Source of the DNA: Vanessa cardui
Lineage: Eukaryota > Arthropoda > Insecta > Lepidoptera > Nymphalidae
Assembly (NCBI RefSeq): GCF_905220365.1
Contig: NC_061134.1
Coordinates: forward strand, 14,027,001 to 14,091,000
DNA length: 64,000 nucleotides
Direction: 5' to 3'
Part shown: one piece after another, positions 1-11,655 of the stretch
How positions within the stretch are numbered: position 1 is the stretch's first letter
Layout of the letters: each line of letters begins with the position of its first letter
Translations under genes and position numbers: made by a program
The notes under the pieces: model-generated
The model's database searches: none
The model's input: only the letters and a program-made list of their open reading frames with translations
Told to the model about the DNA's origin: nothing

Positions 1-3
1 GTT

Positions 4-501
4 TCATTCCCAAGGTGTGCTATAAAACATAAACTCGCTAATTGTATAGTAACCTTTTGCACACAAGCGTTCCTTAACAATTTTTTTAAATTTGGCAACA
101 GAAGCATTTTGAACGCTTTCTGGGATCCTGTTGTAGAAGCGTATACATTGCCCCACAAAAGAGTTACTGACTCTATGCAGTCGAGTAACAGGAGTAACAA
201 GATTGTGTTTGTTCCTTGTACCAATATTATGAGAATCACATTTTCTCATAAAAACATTAATATTTTTCCTTACATACAAAACATTACAAAATATGTATTG
301 AGAAGCAACATTCAATATCTTAATTTCTTTAAATCTATACCTTAATGATTCCTTGGCTCCTAGGTTATAGATTGCGCGAATAGCCCTCTTCTGCAGCACA
401 AATATAGTTTGGATAGCGGCTGCGTTACCCCAAAGCATAATACCGTAGGACATTATACTGTGAAAGTAACTAAAATATACTAGTCGAGCCGTATCAACAT
501 C
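4..501 (-). pseudogene. 3' end of a LINE reverse-transcriptase ORF (jockey/CR1-like), truncated
   Basis: The minus strand encodes the C-terminal end of a non-LTR retrotransposon ORF2. The readable part starts near 501 with DVDTARLVYFSYF and runs through IMSYGIMLWGN, VLQKRAIRAIY and RLHRVSNSFVGQCIRFYNRIP to a stop at 4-6. SYGI.LWG and LQKRAIR are typical of the region downstream of the RT palm, where the thumb/connection domain ends. Endonuclease and RT palm are missing, so the copy is 5' truncated. The 3' UTR probably continues left of the window. The same C-terminal tail (TPWE then stop) reappears near 7345 on the + strand, followed by the 3' UTR that forms dispersed family D here. Family level is secure; clade is not. 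Confidence 0.7.
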
Positions 502-1204
502 AGACCAGAATCATTATTGTATGGAGTATAAATATATCCCAAATTCCCAAATAAACAATACCCCTAAAGTTCAAAGCCGTTTTCAGAGCGAACGCTTACA
601 TACCTAAAAATCTTATTGACTAGACATCAAACATTTTTAAGAGTAGGTTTAACTTCAAACTTTATAGCAAAATTACAACTAAATCATTGGTTGTTCATTG
701 TCGTTGTATGTTGTTGCTCTCCACCATCCCTTTGACAAATCATCTCTTTGATATGGATATGAAAAAATTAAACTTCAATACGAATCAAACCCAAAATAAT
801 CTGTCACAATGAAATTTTATACGACAAAAAAAAACTTCATAATTATTTTTTAAATTATTTTATGAATCATGCACATGTACGCAATATACACTTCGGTAAC
901 TTAGTAAAAGCTTGTAAAACCAAAGGCATATAGATATAGAAGTGCGAAGACAAGTTCAAGAGATCCAATTAAAACCAGAACTCCCTGAGACAACATTCGT
1001 ACAATCCAGTTCGGATCCAATTTTAGTGATCGGACATCTTGTATTGGATCTTGCCTAAGCTTAACTAGTTTGGCACACAATAAACAAAGATGGCGTCTAA
1101 GCTAAATTAACTGACTATTAATTGAGAAAACTTTTCAATTTTAGAATGACACAAATAGCATATGTGTTGTAAAGTATTTTGTGAAACAGAGAGAAACAGA
1201 TTAT
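502..1204. other. AT-rich stretch, nothing recognised
   Basis: No coding homology, RNA gene or clear repeat was recognised on either strand. Short open frames are the size expected by chance. Confidence 0.4.
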
Positions 1205-1499
1205 TTATAATAATAATAACAGCCTATAAACTTTTCATGGCTGAACAAAGGACTTCCTCGGAGGAGGTTAGGAACATATTCCACCACGCTGCTCCACTGC
1301 GGTTTGGTGGATTCACATGTGGCAGAAATTGAAATTAGACACATGCAGGTTTCCTTGCGATGTTTTCCTTCGCCGCCAAGGTCGAGATGAATAATAAACA
1401 CAAATTAAGCACATGAAAATTCGGTGGTGCTTGCCTGGGTATAAACCCGCATTCATCAGTTAAGATGTACGCGTTCTAACCACTGGGCCATTTCGGCAG
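1205..1499 (-). repeat. SINE family A copy (tRNA-headed, CAA tail)
   Basis: Read on the minus strand, a tRNA-like head (TGGCCCAGTGGTTAGAACGC as pol III A box; GGGTTTATACCC as decayed B box) is followed by the family body with CATGTGTCTAATTTC and CCACATGTG. It ends in the CTGTTATTATTATT tail at the left. An old copy with many substitutions. Confidence 0.8.
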
Positions 1500-1848
1500 A
1501 TCATATATTATCAAAACATATAAAAAAATAATCCGTTATGTGAATCTGTCAATGAAAATATTATAAATATTTCTGGTGTGAGTTTCTTGTGGGAAATCTA
1601 TACATCATTCATATAAACATTACATTTCTATCTTATAGTTTTGGTTGTTTGCTTAGGACTAACAAGTTATCCTTCGATTACTTTTATTTACAAAGACCTA
1701 TCTCAAACAATAGCCTACTTACATCATTAAACTATAACCTATAACACAAAAGTTTTATATCAAGGGCACGAACAATTGTTATGTAAATGCCAATGAACGA
1801 ACAACACTTATCTATTTAAAATATTACTATGACAAAAAAGGAAAGTAA

Positions 1849-2150
1849 AGTAACAGCCTGTACATTTCCTACTGCTGAGATAAGGCCTCCCCTTCCATTA
1901 AGGAGAGGGTTTGGAACATATTCCACCACGCTGTTCCAATGCTGGTTGGTGGAATGCACATGTGGCAGAATTGCGATGTAAATTAGACACATGTAGGTTT
2001 CGTCACGATGTTTTCCTTCACCCCCGAGCACGAGATAAATTATAAACACAAATTAAGAACATTTATATATGTATTGGTGCTTGCCTGAGTTTGAACCCGC
2101 AATCATCGGTTAAGGTGCACGCATTCAAACCACTGGACCATCTCAGCTCT
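1849..2150 (-). repeat. SINE family A copy
   Basis: The tRNA-like head is at the right (AGCTGAGATGGTCCAGTGG on the minus strand, B box GGGTTCAAAC). The body includes GGTGGAATATGTTCCAAACC, and the tail side reads TACAGGCTGTTAC. Full-length structure without a clear CAA run. Confidence 0.82.
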
Positions 2151-2504
2151 ATGACATAAATGAAACGATTATTACGATAAGTATTATAAATAATAATATC
2201 ACAGCAAAAGTAATTAAAAGGCGACATATGTACATCCCCTGTGTGCATTTGATCACATACAGACGTATGCCCCGCAAATAACACAGTGCCCCAGGGGCTT
2301 GGATAGCTCAAACAAATTATGTTCACGTGCTTCTGGGGCTTAGAAGTCACTGGAAGTGCTTTGCTAAAACTTCGTTAATTAATCTTGTTGATGGAGTATT
2401 ACTCTGTATAGATATATATAGATAGAAAGAGCTTGTTAATAATAGAATCATCGCAATATTGCAAGATGTAACTAAAACTGAATAAGTCGCAAATCCATAC
2501 TTAA

Positions 2505-2680
2505 TATTATAAATGTGAAAGTAACTCTGTGTGTCTGGCTTTCGTGGCTAAACTAATGGACCAATTTAAATGAAATTTGGTACACAAATAGTCTAGAGCC
2601 TGGGAAAGGACATAGGCATTTGGAAACAAAGACCTCTTTGATCGAATATTAACAATATATTACAGGAAACAGCTAGTTTT
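2505..2680 (-). repeat. Family F fragment (short dispersed lepidopteran element)
   Basis: TTAATATTATAAATGTGAAAG followed by GAAATTTGGTACACAAATAG is the reverse complement of the end seen at 5070, 17455, 43560 and 54375 (TTTCACATTTATAATATTAG). The element is non-coding; whether it is Helitron-like or another class was not settled. Confidence 0.55.
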
Positions 2681-2872
2681 GAGTAAGCTTCTTAAAACTT
2701 ATTATGACTTAGTATAATTATACTTTATTCCTTTATGAGTACCGTCTTTTCACCACTAATTTTACATGATCTTGATAGCAATTTTATATTTTTTGTGATT
2801 TAAACTGTTTGAAAGAACTATCTGTCAAATTGTAATAGGCTGTAGAAAAAGATGGCTGTAGATGTAGTCTGT

Positions 2873-3321
2873 AATAGGCTATTTGACAATGCGAAAAATA
2901 AATTGTGAATTACTGTAATCAGTGTATATTATGAGTTTAAGAATGTTTATTTAGTTACGAAAGTTGAAAATAATACTTAATTTATTCAAAAATCCATAAA
3001 TAAAAATGCATTTTTTCAAACGTTTGTCACGTGACACAAAACGCTCCTAATTTGCCGGGTATATTATGAAGTCACTTTCTTGTTAACCTTGCTTTTCTAT
3101 TATATGTACCACAGATTAAAATACAAGAAAGTGACGTCACCGACCCCGTTGCAGCGCCATATTGTCCAAGTAGCGTTTTCGCGCGCTATTTAAATATGGT
3201 ATTTTAATATTATATTTTTCGGCAAACATGTACTAGAAATAAAAAAATCAAGTTTTACTGGGTTCCTTAACTTCTACTTAATAATATAAAATGGATTTAA
3301 AAAACCAGTCAAATAGCCTAT
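2873..3321. mobile_element. MITE with terminal inverted repeats and TA target site
   Basis: GTAATAGGCTATTTGAC (2871-2887) is perfectly repeated in inverted form at 3307-3323 (GTCAAATAGCCTATTAC). With TA taken as the duplicated target, the element is about 450 bp and non-coding, as expected for a Tc1/mariner-type MITE. An internal inverted pair (GTCACTTTCTTGT 3071-3083 and ACAAGAAAGTGAC 3123-3135) surrounds a GC-richer core with TGACGTCA. A partial copy of the left end (TGTAATAGGCTGT) sits just upstream at about 2830. Confidence 0.65.
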
Positions 3322-3323
3322 TA

Positions 3324-4361
3324 CTTCTTACTCATAAATATTAAAGTTTGTCAAAAAATGTGACCAGTACATGCTATTTATACTATAAGTACTTTTATAT
3401 TAGTTTTCGGCGACACATTTTACTTGCCCTATAAAGGAAGTGATTAGTCAACCGGTGGTACTTTATCGGGATGTTACTTCATATGTGTTTAACTAATAGT
3501 TGACATTCCATATAATCCTTAACGGTTAACGATTATAGGGTTAGGAAACATTTATAAAAGAATTTCTTTTGTCAGTGCCTTTAGAGAAAGTATAGAACGC
3601 ATTTTTCTTATAAATGTACATAATACTAGGTGAGAATATGTATAGATTCTAAGCGCGATATGTAGATTTCTTGTATCTGATATAGTTTGGCAGCGTTCGC
3701 TTGGAAAGCGCCCAGACCGAAGCTCCAAATACATTGACAGAATAAGTTACATTTATTTATTTATAATGCCACGTTGTATAAATATCATTACAGGGTTGTG
3801 TCCAAATTCGATATTATAGCACTTTAAAAAACGAATTTAAAATATCAATCCATGTTATAATATAATACTAAATCGTATGTGATACATTCCAAGCAGCAAT
3901 TATTGTGATTTCACCGTCAGTGGTGTTTCCTTGAGAAACTTGGTTCGCCCGGTGGGCACGTCACAAAATATATACAATACAATCCCTAAGTGTATAAGGA
4001 TATATGAAATACATGAAGAGCAATCAACAGCAACATCTTTCCTACTTGTTCCTTTTTAACGAATTGTTATTGTAGTGCGGTAACCAATCGTTATTGAATG
4101 TAATATTTACATGCGATTTCAAAACTTGTATTACGTGTTAAAATAAATATTTATGCGTAAATTACGTAGGGCTGCCGTTGAGGATGCAGAATGAAACCGA
4201 ACGAATTTAACTTATACGTTTATTTAAGTAATTCAATTTAACAATTAATTATTTCTAATTTATAATACGTGACAGTCTGTTCGATGTCAGAACAAAAAGT
4301 GAAGTTCTGTAGTCTGAATTACATATTTATAACGAAATCGGTAAATCACTGAATGGTCCCT
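3324..4361. other. AT-rich stretch, nothing recognised
   Basis: Nothing coding and no family assigned. The reverse open frame near 3552-3734 has no recognisable motif. Confidence 0.35.
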
Positions 4362-4520
4362 ACGGTATGGTGATTCTTGGTAGCGCTCGATGTTCGGGAG
4401 GTCTTGCGAAACAAAGCAGCGACGCTGGCAATAGGTGGTAGCTTCAAGGAATGCATGGTGTGATTATTTCTCACGGTATGGTAATTCTTGGTAGCGCTCG
4501 ATGTTCGGGAGGTCTTGCGA
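4362..4520. repeat. Direct repeat pair, 48 bp, period 111
   Basis: ACGGTATGG(T/A)GATTCTTGG through GGTCTTGCGA occurs at 4362-4409 and again at 4473-4520 with one mismatch. GATTATTTCT also follows both the spacer (4462) and the second copy (4520), so the duplicated unit includes the spacer end. Confidence 0.8.
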
Positions 4521-4778
4521 TTATTTCTTAACACGTATATAATATATAGATTATTATAATAATATGGTACAATAGTCGCCCGCGGCTTCGCCAGTATTTC
4601 AGGTTGTTGGTTGTCAAGTTTTAGGTTAGAAGAAAGAAGTAGCCTTTTGCTGGGCTTGTGTAGAGGATAATGAAAGTCACTAACTGGTTCACGGTTTATT
4701 AACGAGACGGTACAATTATATGGACTGTGACGCACTTGATAGACACTCTGACTTTTATATATGATATATGCCAAATAT

Positions 4779-4996
4779 GAGACAACATCACATACATTAC
4801 TCTGATCCCAATGTAAGTAGCAGAAGCACTTGTGTTATGGAAATCAGAAGTAACGACGGTACCACAAACACCCAGACCCAAGACAACATAGAAAACTAAT
4901 GGTAATCTACATCGACTGGGCCGGAATCGAACCCGGGACCTCAGAGTGGCGTACCCATGAAAACCGGTGTACACACCACTCGACCACGGAGGTCGT
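4779..4996 (-). repeat. SINE family C copy (tRNA-headed)
   Basis: On the minus strand the head reads GACGACCTCCGTGGTCGAGT (A box) then GGTTCGATTCC (B box). The body contains GTACCGTCGTTACTTCTGAT and it ends at ATGTATGTGATGTTGTC. Apparently full length. Confidence 0.85.
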
Positions 4997-5069
4997 CAAC
5001 CAAAGAATATGAGATACACAGATGTGAAATATTTTAGTCATAGAATATGTAACTTTACTAACTGTTTAC

Positions 5070-5225
5070 TTTAATACCTATGTGCATATACGGCACAAGC
5101 CTATGTCCTTTATTGGAGTTGAAGTTTGCTTTATACCAAATGACATTTAATTCAGTTCAGCGGTTGGTGGTCGTAAAGAGCGACAGACAGATATACAGAC
5201 AGAGTTACTTTCACATTTATAAAAA
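5070..5225 (+). repeat. Family F fragment
   Basis: CCTATGTCCTTTATTGGAGT, TTCAGCGGTTGG, AGCGACAGACAGA and GTTACTTTCACATTTATAA appear in the same order as in the copy at 54375-54535. Non-coding. Confidence 0.6.
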
Positions 5226-6291
5226 TTAATATACTCGTATATAAGAAAGAGTTATAGTCATTTAAGGAAAATGATCTTCAAGTATTTTGTATTGTAACAT
5301 ATGGATGTATAGTGTGGATTAAATTGTATGGCTTCACATTTAACAAAATGTTCGTATTCGTACTTTATGTGTACGTGAGTCTATTTGTTTTTTCCAGTGT
5401 GGTTCGCGCTAAGTCATGACGGATTGCTAGCACGTAATACGAAATTGAGAGTAGAATGGAGGGGAATACAGGAAGTTCACTTGTTCTTTCTCATATACTA
5501 GTCCAAACTCATAATCATCTTCATGATTAGCATATTTTAATACCATATTATGGTATTCAAAATATGGTTGTACTCAAATTGTGCTTTATTTGACTACAAG
5601 CGACCCGCCTCGATTGGCACGGTGCAATGCGGATACTGAATATACTACGGAATTTGTTTATTTGTGACATAATTAACACATTAGAAACTTCAAAAGTTAT
5701 CAGTGTTTCTTTACTATTATCCTTTCATTATGTACAAAAACCTTTCTCTCAAATTACTCTTAATTAAAAAAACGCATTAAAATATTTGCGTAATTTTAAA
5801 GAACTAAGCATACAGAGACAGACGATAGGCGATAGCGATAAGCGAGTTTGTTATATAATGATGAATAAGGAGGTACAATGCTTCTATGTTGGATTTTATT
5901 TGAGTTGAGTTTGAGTAAGTAATACCTGGCTAATTATATGTAAATTGTTAGAAAGCTATTGTGAAGTATTTTTATTCAAATTCAAGCTGCATAAATGGTG
6001 CAATGCCTTGGAATTACCTGTTGGAATAAAGTTTACATCAACGGAAATGAAGGCGGAACGTGAAAATGATCTAAATTTGCCTGAAATTCGAATGTAAGCC
6101 AAACTTTGCAGGAAAATTTGGAATTTTACCAGAAGATGCTCGTAAAGGTTAAATTTTCTTTGAGGTATTTTATGTTATTTGGAAAAATAGCTTGAATTGT
6201 GCTCAGAGAAACACGTGCATGAGTTTTTAAAGTTAGTTATGTTAAAGAAGCTTAGGTTAAGTGGTTAAGGCTCATAAATAAGTAAGTATTG
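5226..6291. other. No gene recognised; scattered repeat debris
   Basis: AT-rich. A short CG-rich scrap near 5600 (AGCGACCCGCCTCGATTGGC) resembles the start of the family F type of repeat. Nothing else could be assigned. Confidence 0.35.
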
Positions 6292-6512
6292 GATATCACA
6301 TAACTCTGATCCCAATGTAATTAGCTAAAGCACTTGTGTTATGGAAAATCAGAAGTAACGACGGTACCACAAACATCCAGACACACAACACAACACACAC
6401 AATATAAAAAACTTGATCTTTTTCTCCATCGACTCGGTCGGGAATCGAACCCGGGACCTCGGAGGTGTACCTATGAATACAAGTGTACACACTACTCGAC
6501 CACGGAGGTCGT
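6292..6512 (-). repeat. SINE family C copy
   Basis: Head at the right (CCTCCGTGGTCGAGTAGTGT on the minus strand), B box GGGTTCGATTCCCG, body and end as in the copy at 4779. Full length. Confidence 0.85.
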
Positions 6513-7045
6513 TGAATCGAAAATAAATCATTTTATAAACACTTTTATTAAGACTCATTCGGGAAACCTAATTCTAGCTTTTGTTAGCATCCATGAATGA
6601 GCGTTTACTGAGCTCTTATGTATTATATTCCAATTTATTCGTAATACTAAAATATATTTCACTATAAAAAAAATATATTCTCAACATCCGAAATCTGAAT
6701 TACAAAACAAATACCGTTCTCGATCAAATTTTCAGCTCGGTAAATCTTTCCACGCGAAATCCTAGAAGCGTGGAGTGTTTCCACTATTTCCAGTTCTTTT
6801 TCAGAAATCTATTGAAAATCAAACGTTGTTTTTTTTATACGAGAACGCGAAAGCGCTTAGGATTTGTTGATATTCAATATTTAGTCGCACGTGATGTCCG
6901 CATCGATGGCTCTTTCGTGTCGTGCTTTGACATTTTTGTTCTATGTTGTATTTGAATTGCTTCTAGATAGTAATAATAATAGCTTTATTCCGTACATTTA
7001 CAGTTGTGTTTCTATACTAAAATCCTTTTAATAATCCTAATAAGG
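6513..7045. other. No gene recognised
   Basis: AT-rich spacer. The + strand open frame at 6770-6955 shows no motif and no codon bias by eye. Confidence 0.35.
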
Positions 7046-7240
7046 TCCTTGGTGGTAGAGCTTTGTGCAAGCCCACCCGGGTAGGTACTACCCGCTCATC
7101 AGATATTCTACCGCTAAACAGTAAACAGTATTGTTGTGTTCCGGTTTGAAGGGTGAGAGAGCCAGTGTAACTAGAGGTACATACCCAAGGTCGGTGGCGC
7201 ATTAACGGTTGTGTGAATGTGATCAGGTGGCCCAGTTCAG
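7046..7240 (-). repeat. Family B repeat, partial, reverse
   Basis: GGTGGTAGAGCTTTGTGCAA, GGTAGGTACTACCCGC and TTGTGTTCCGGTTTGAAGGG form the reverse complement of the 3' half of the dispersed family B repeat. Its other half degenerates after CCCAAGGTCGGTGGC. Confidence 0.75.
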
Positions 7241-7334
7241 TGTGTGTACTGCTTGTGTCACAGACAGTCACTGCAATAGTTAAAAAATAATCAACTGTAA
7301 AATTTAAAGGAATCGTTAAAGAGCTTTTGTGTGC

Positions 7335-7500
7335 TACTTCGTTGACTGCACACCTTGGGAATGAAATGGTTACTTTCAGACTGTTTCATACACCGAAAAT
7401 ATATTTATTGTTTTTCTATGCATACATTAATTGTCAAAAATGACACATAAAAAAAATCTCGCTAAGTTTCTTTTGTCGATTCATCTGATGTTGGAGGCAA
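7335..7500 (+). repeat. Family D: LINE 3' UTR fragment
   Basis: CACACCTTGGGAATGAAATGG matches the last codons and stop of the LINE at 4-501. Downstream, CTCGCTAAGTTTCTTTTG is the family D 3' UTR. This links family D repeats to the 3' end of that LINE lineage. Confidence 0.55.
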
Positions 7501-7516
7501 TAAAAAATATTGTCTG

Positions 7517-7614
7517 GGTGTCTGTGGTACCGTCGTTACTTCTGATTTTCTATAACACATAACAAACGCTTTAGCTACATTTGGATCACAGTAATGTATG
7601 TGATGTTGTCTAAT
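7517..7614 (+). repeat. SINE family C, 5'-truncated
   Basis: Only the 3' part is present: GTACCGTCGTTACTTCTGAT to GTAATGTATGTGATGTTGTC. The tRNA-like head is absent. Confidence 0.75.
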
Positions 7615-7661
7615 GTTTACCATTTACATTTATTATTTATATATTTTCCAAAGAGATAGTT

Positions 7662-7935
7662 GTGTAGTTAGAACACGAGCATCTTAACCGATAATTGCGG
7701 ATTCAAACCCAGGCAAGCACCACTGAATATTCATGTGCTTAATTTGTGTTTATAATTATCTTGAGCTCGGCGTTAAAGGAAAACATTATAAGGAAACCTG
7801 CGTGTGTCTAATTTCATAGAAATTCTGCCACGTGTATCCCACCAACTCGCATTGGAACGGCAAGGTTGAATATGTTCCAAACCTTAGCCCAGCAGTTTGA
7901 AATTTACAGAGTGTTGTTGTTGTTGCTGTTGTTTT
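7662..7935 (+). repeat. SINE family A copy
   Basis: Forward copy: head TAGTTAGAACACGAGCATC, B box GGATTCAAACCC, body with CTGCCACGTGTATCCCACC, and a TTG-rich tail (GTTGTTGTTGTTGCTGTTG). The CCTTCTCC/GGAGAGG section is deleted. Confidence 0.82.
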
Positions 7936-9002
7936 TCTCATTTCTATGAATGACAGTTTTGTATAGAACCATTATTTCTAATTTAATTTCAAATCTTTTA
8001 AAATTAAATGACAGTTATTATTAGTACTAGATTTGATTTCCTAGACTAAATTTCGACTTCTCATTAAACTACCCCATCGTCTACATCAGAACAAAACAAC
8101 AAACATACCATTCCTCAACAGTAGGATTAATTATTCTCAAAGTGCCATGTACAAGGAACTAGAGTACATCGCTTAGAACAAACTTGAAATTCGCGTTAAG
8201 GTTCGGTGAGCCAGTGTAATTAGAAGTGCAGGAGATGTAGCATATTATTCATGGTTGGCAACCCATTTGGTATTGTCAGGGTTTCTTAGGTTCTTAGCTG
8301 TAATTATATCATACGCATATAGTTTACAACAAAGCGTATATATTTCAGATCAATGTTTCCATTCATATAGATTACTTTTTGAATTGTTCAAATCGGCTCT
8401 TTCATTCAAGAGATATTACAAATTTAATAAGTCATAGAAATAGAAATAGAAATCTCTCTCACTAAAGATTAAATATCGCTTTTTTATTTAAGTAACGTAT
8501 CATTATAAGTGATGTATAAATTCGGATAGCAAGTATACAGATAAGGCGATTAATAAAAAAAACAAAACTTATTTCCGCCCACGCGAAGCCGGGATGGGAC
8601 GCTAGCGTTATAGAAAATGAATCTCTATGTCCCATGGTTACGCCATAACTTGAGAATGACTTCACGGATTATAAGCATATTATCATCTATTTTTACGTGT
8701 TCTAATACTTTGTAGAATTTTAAAAAACGTGGAAAAGTTGAAAGTTTTCACAAAATAGATAAGTGAGATCTTTGAAACCATGACCTTTTTGATCGAAATT
8801 GGTTAGAAAAACATATTGTCTCAATGACAAATTTAATTACGATTTAGTAGAGGTATTCTGAATGTACACTTGAAACTCGCCGTAGGAAATGAAAGTGAAA
8901 TGTTTGAATTTCACATGCGACTTCAAGTATAATGATTATAGTATAATATTCAAGTATCAAAATCGCATATCACTGTAAGTTATCAACAGGTCACAAGTTT
9001 TG
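7936..9002. other. No gene recognised; scattered repeat debris
   Basis: Mostly AT-rich. CCCACGCGAAGCCGGGATGG near 8578 resembles the CG-rich start of family F type repeats. No coding homology found. Confidence 0.35.
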
Positions 9003-9225
9003 ACGATGTTCGTGGTCGAGTAGTGTGTATGTACATCGGCATTCATGGGTACGCTATTCCGAGGTCTCGGGTCCGATTCCCAGCCGGGTCGATGTAGAAA
9101 ATTCATTAGTTTTCTATGTTATTTTGGGTCTTGGTATTTGTGGTACCGTCGTTACTTCTAATTTTCCATAACACAAGTGCTTTAGCTATTTACATTGGGA
9201 TCAAAGTAATGTATGTGATATTATA
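9003..9225 (+). repeat. SINE family C copy
   Basis: Forward full-length copy: head GTTCGTGGTCGAGTAGTGTG, B box GGGTCCGATTCCC, body GTACCGTCGTTACTTC, end GTAATGTATGTGATATT. Confidence 0.85.
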
Positions 9226-9385
9226 ATATTCATTTATAATATATAAATATTTATAAGACACAAATTCATTCATCATAAGTGAGATCCGAAGTGAGTTCTT
9301 TTTGAATCACTGCTTTACCTTGATTGTGTAGAAAATAACTTTTATGATTGAATGCTATAGCTGTTTTTATATTTACTACGCTCAA

Positions 9386-9681
9386 CAACAACAACAACAA
9401 CCTGTAAATTTCCCTCTGTTCGGTTAAGGCCTCCTCTCCCTTAGAGTAGAAGGTTTGGAACATATTCCACAACGCTGTTCCAAAGCGGGTTGGTGGAATA
9501 CACCTGTAGCAGAATTTCTATGAAATTTGACACATGCAGGTTTCCTCACAATGTTTTCCTTCACCGCCGAGAACGAAATTAATTTAAACACAAATTATGC
9601 ACATGAATATTTAGTGGTGTTGCCTGGTTTTGAACCCGGTTAAGATGCACGCGTTCTAACCACTGGGCCTACTCGCCTCTA
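9386..9681 (-). repeat. SINE family A copy with CAA tail
   Basis: Begins at the left with a (CAA)6 tail, then CCTGTAAATTTCCC. The tRNA-like head is at the right (AGTAGGCCCAGTGGTTAGAA on the minus strand). A short deletion removes part of the region before the B box. Confidence 0.85.
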
Positions 9682-9965
9682 CGCTCCATAGCACAATTCT
9701 CTTGTGAATGTATCTTCCTAGTAGGTATGAGATACGTGTAGTGCAATATGTACGCAGCTGTGGTCAGTAACTTGAACGATATCTTAAAGCCATTACGGAA
9801 CTTGCAGCATGTGTCTCCCAATATATTGTAGAAATTAACTTCGTTGTGGTGGAAGGACTTGCACTATAAAGAATTTTGTCTTACGTCCTATATAAAAATA
9901 CCTATATAAGATCATTGTATATAAAAAACATAATAATAAAAAGTAATTAATAAATTTATACCAAT

Positions 9966-10096
9966 CATTCATTCATTTATCATTATCAGCCTGTGTTTGT
10001 TCACTGCTGGACATAGGCCTCTTCAAATGCACGCCACTGTGGTCTTTCTCTGGCTACTCGCATCCAGCCCCTGCCTGGATGCGAGTAGCCTGGATC
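9966..10096 (-). mobile_element. Short RTE-type LINE 3' end with fold-back 5' end
   Basis: The minus strand encodes MRVARERPQWRAFEEAYVQQ and a stop, the usual ending of RTE-clade ORFs, followed by an ATGA-repeat tail at the left. A perfect 9-bp target-site duplication TATACCAAT flanks it (9957-9965 and 10097-10105), so the insertion is complete but only about 130 bp. Its 5' end is an inverted copy of itself: GGCTACTCGCATCCAG at 10052-10067 pairs exactly with 10075-10090 across a 7-nt loop. Confidence 0.8.
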
Positions 10097-10105
10097 TATA
10101 CCAAT

Positions 10106-10509
10106 ATTATATTATAAAGAGAAAAAAATGTTTTGGTTGTATGTAGAGATCTCTGGACCTTAGATACAATACATTTTTTTTCATTGTTGAAACATTGTTT
10201 TTGAATTTTGTAAACTATATTTTATCATTTATTTTTATTAACTGTTCTCGTGCAAATATAAGGTAGTCCGTTTGTTCGGAATAGAGTTAATAAAAAAATA
10301 GAGCTTTGTTTATAAATTTATTTATTTTCATGCACACAAGAATGTGAGATGTCATGCACACGAGACCTGTGTCATAGAGGCATCGTTTTACATAGAAGAT
10401 CAACAAGTCAATCTCGTCCCCAAGACAATCGAAGATATATTATATTATGAATTAAATAGTTTACCTACTCCTCAAAACAGATTTTCTTATTTCATCAGAT
10501 AGCCTAGGC
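10106..10509. other. No gene recognised
   Basis: AT-rich. No repeat family or coding motif was assigned. Confidence 0.35.
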
Positions 10510-10730
10510 AACACGTGTTTATAACATTCATCTCGAGTTTGGCGATGAAGGAAAAACATCGTGTGGAAACCTGCATATGTCTCATTTCAACGAAATCTTG
10601 CCACATGAGTGATGATGAACCCACCAATATGCAATGGAGCAGCTGGTTGGATTTGCTCTTAACTTTCTCCTCAAAGGGAGAGAGCCCAGCAGTGGGAAAT
10701 TTACAGGTTGTTACTATTATTCCTATTATA
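10510..10730 (+). repeat. SINE family A, head truncated
   Basis: Starts within the body (TTTATAACATTCATCTCGAG), continues through GATGAAGGAAAAACATCGTG, and ends AGCCCAGCAGTGGGAAATTTACAG with a decayed tail. The tRNA-like promoter part is missing. Confidence 0.75.
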
Positions 10731-11655
10731 ATAGTAACGGTCATAGTAAAATGTTCGAGTTTGTAGAACTAATTTACGCTCCGTATGTCCTAATTTCGGA
10801 AACTTTAATACAATATTTCCAACTTAATGTAAGCCTGGAAGTTTCCCGTATTTAGTATTTCTATCGTATCGTATGTATTCCTATTATCGTAAATTACTTT
10901 ACACATTGTTTTAACAATATATGATGATATATTCAGAGTCTTTTAAGAGTAATCTTCTGTGCAAGGAGAAATCTTGGATCTTGGATCTGATGTTACCAAG
11001 GTGTTCTAAGTATACATACAGAATGATAATCAACACATATAATTTTCATGATTTCTTCTATCTTTAACACAGTATGATAATCTTTTACACTACCACCAAA
11101 ACATTTATTAGCATAGTGTCAATATGAAAACAATTAGTTACAAAAACCAATATTTATTGAACTTCAAAAGTACCCAAGACATCAATAAAGTAGTCAATTC
11201 ACGGTCAATATCAACAAAATATCGAGGTAGCTCGTAGAGACGAGATGAAACGGCTATTGGGAATATTTTCATTAGTCCTTAGCTCATTTTCCCTAGCCTT
11301 AGCAGTTTTTAAAACAAAATTGTTTACATAAACTAGTTTTACACAAAGATCCAGCCACAATAGTGCTTATGAAAATTCAAAGTTACATTGTTAGCTATAT
11401 AATGAAAGCGTTATTGAAATCTTTTGTACACAGACTTGACCAAAGAAGAAACCAAGGTTCACGAGATATTTTACAGTTGCTTTTTTATATCTGTGTATAC
11501 AGTAAAAGCCTGTAAATTTCCTATTTCAGGGCTATTCGAATTCTCTAACTTTTAGAAGACGTTAAAATCAATTTATCAAGAACTAGCGACTCGCCCCGGA
11601 ATCGCAAGGTTGCAGTCGCTAGTCGTTTACCGCTATCTGTCCCTATGTATGCTTC
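10731..11655. other. No gene; small repeat scraps
   Basis: AAGCCTGTAAATTTCCTATTTC at about 11507 is the 3' scrap of a reverse family A SINE. ACTAGCGACTCGCCCCGG at 11580 is a scrap of the CG-rich family F type start. The rest is unassigned. Confidence 0.4.

Noticed and set aside
6419..6509. tRNA-like sequence (and similar ones at 4920, 9005, 16080, 20525, 46890)
   Set aside because: These have pol III A and B boxes but are the heads of SINE families A and C, each continuing into the SINE body. None folds as a complete tRNA gene with proper arms.
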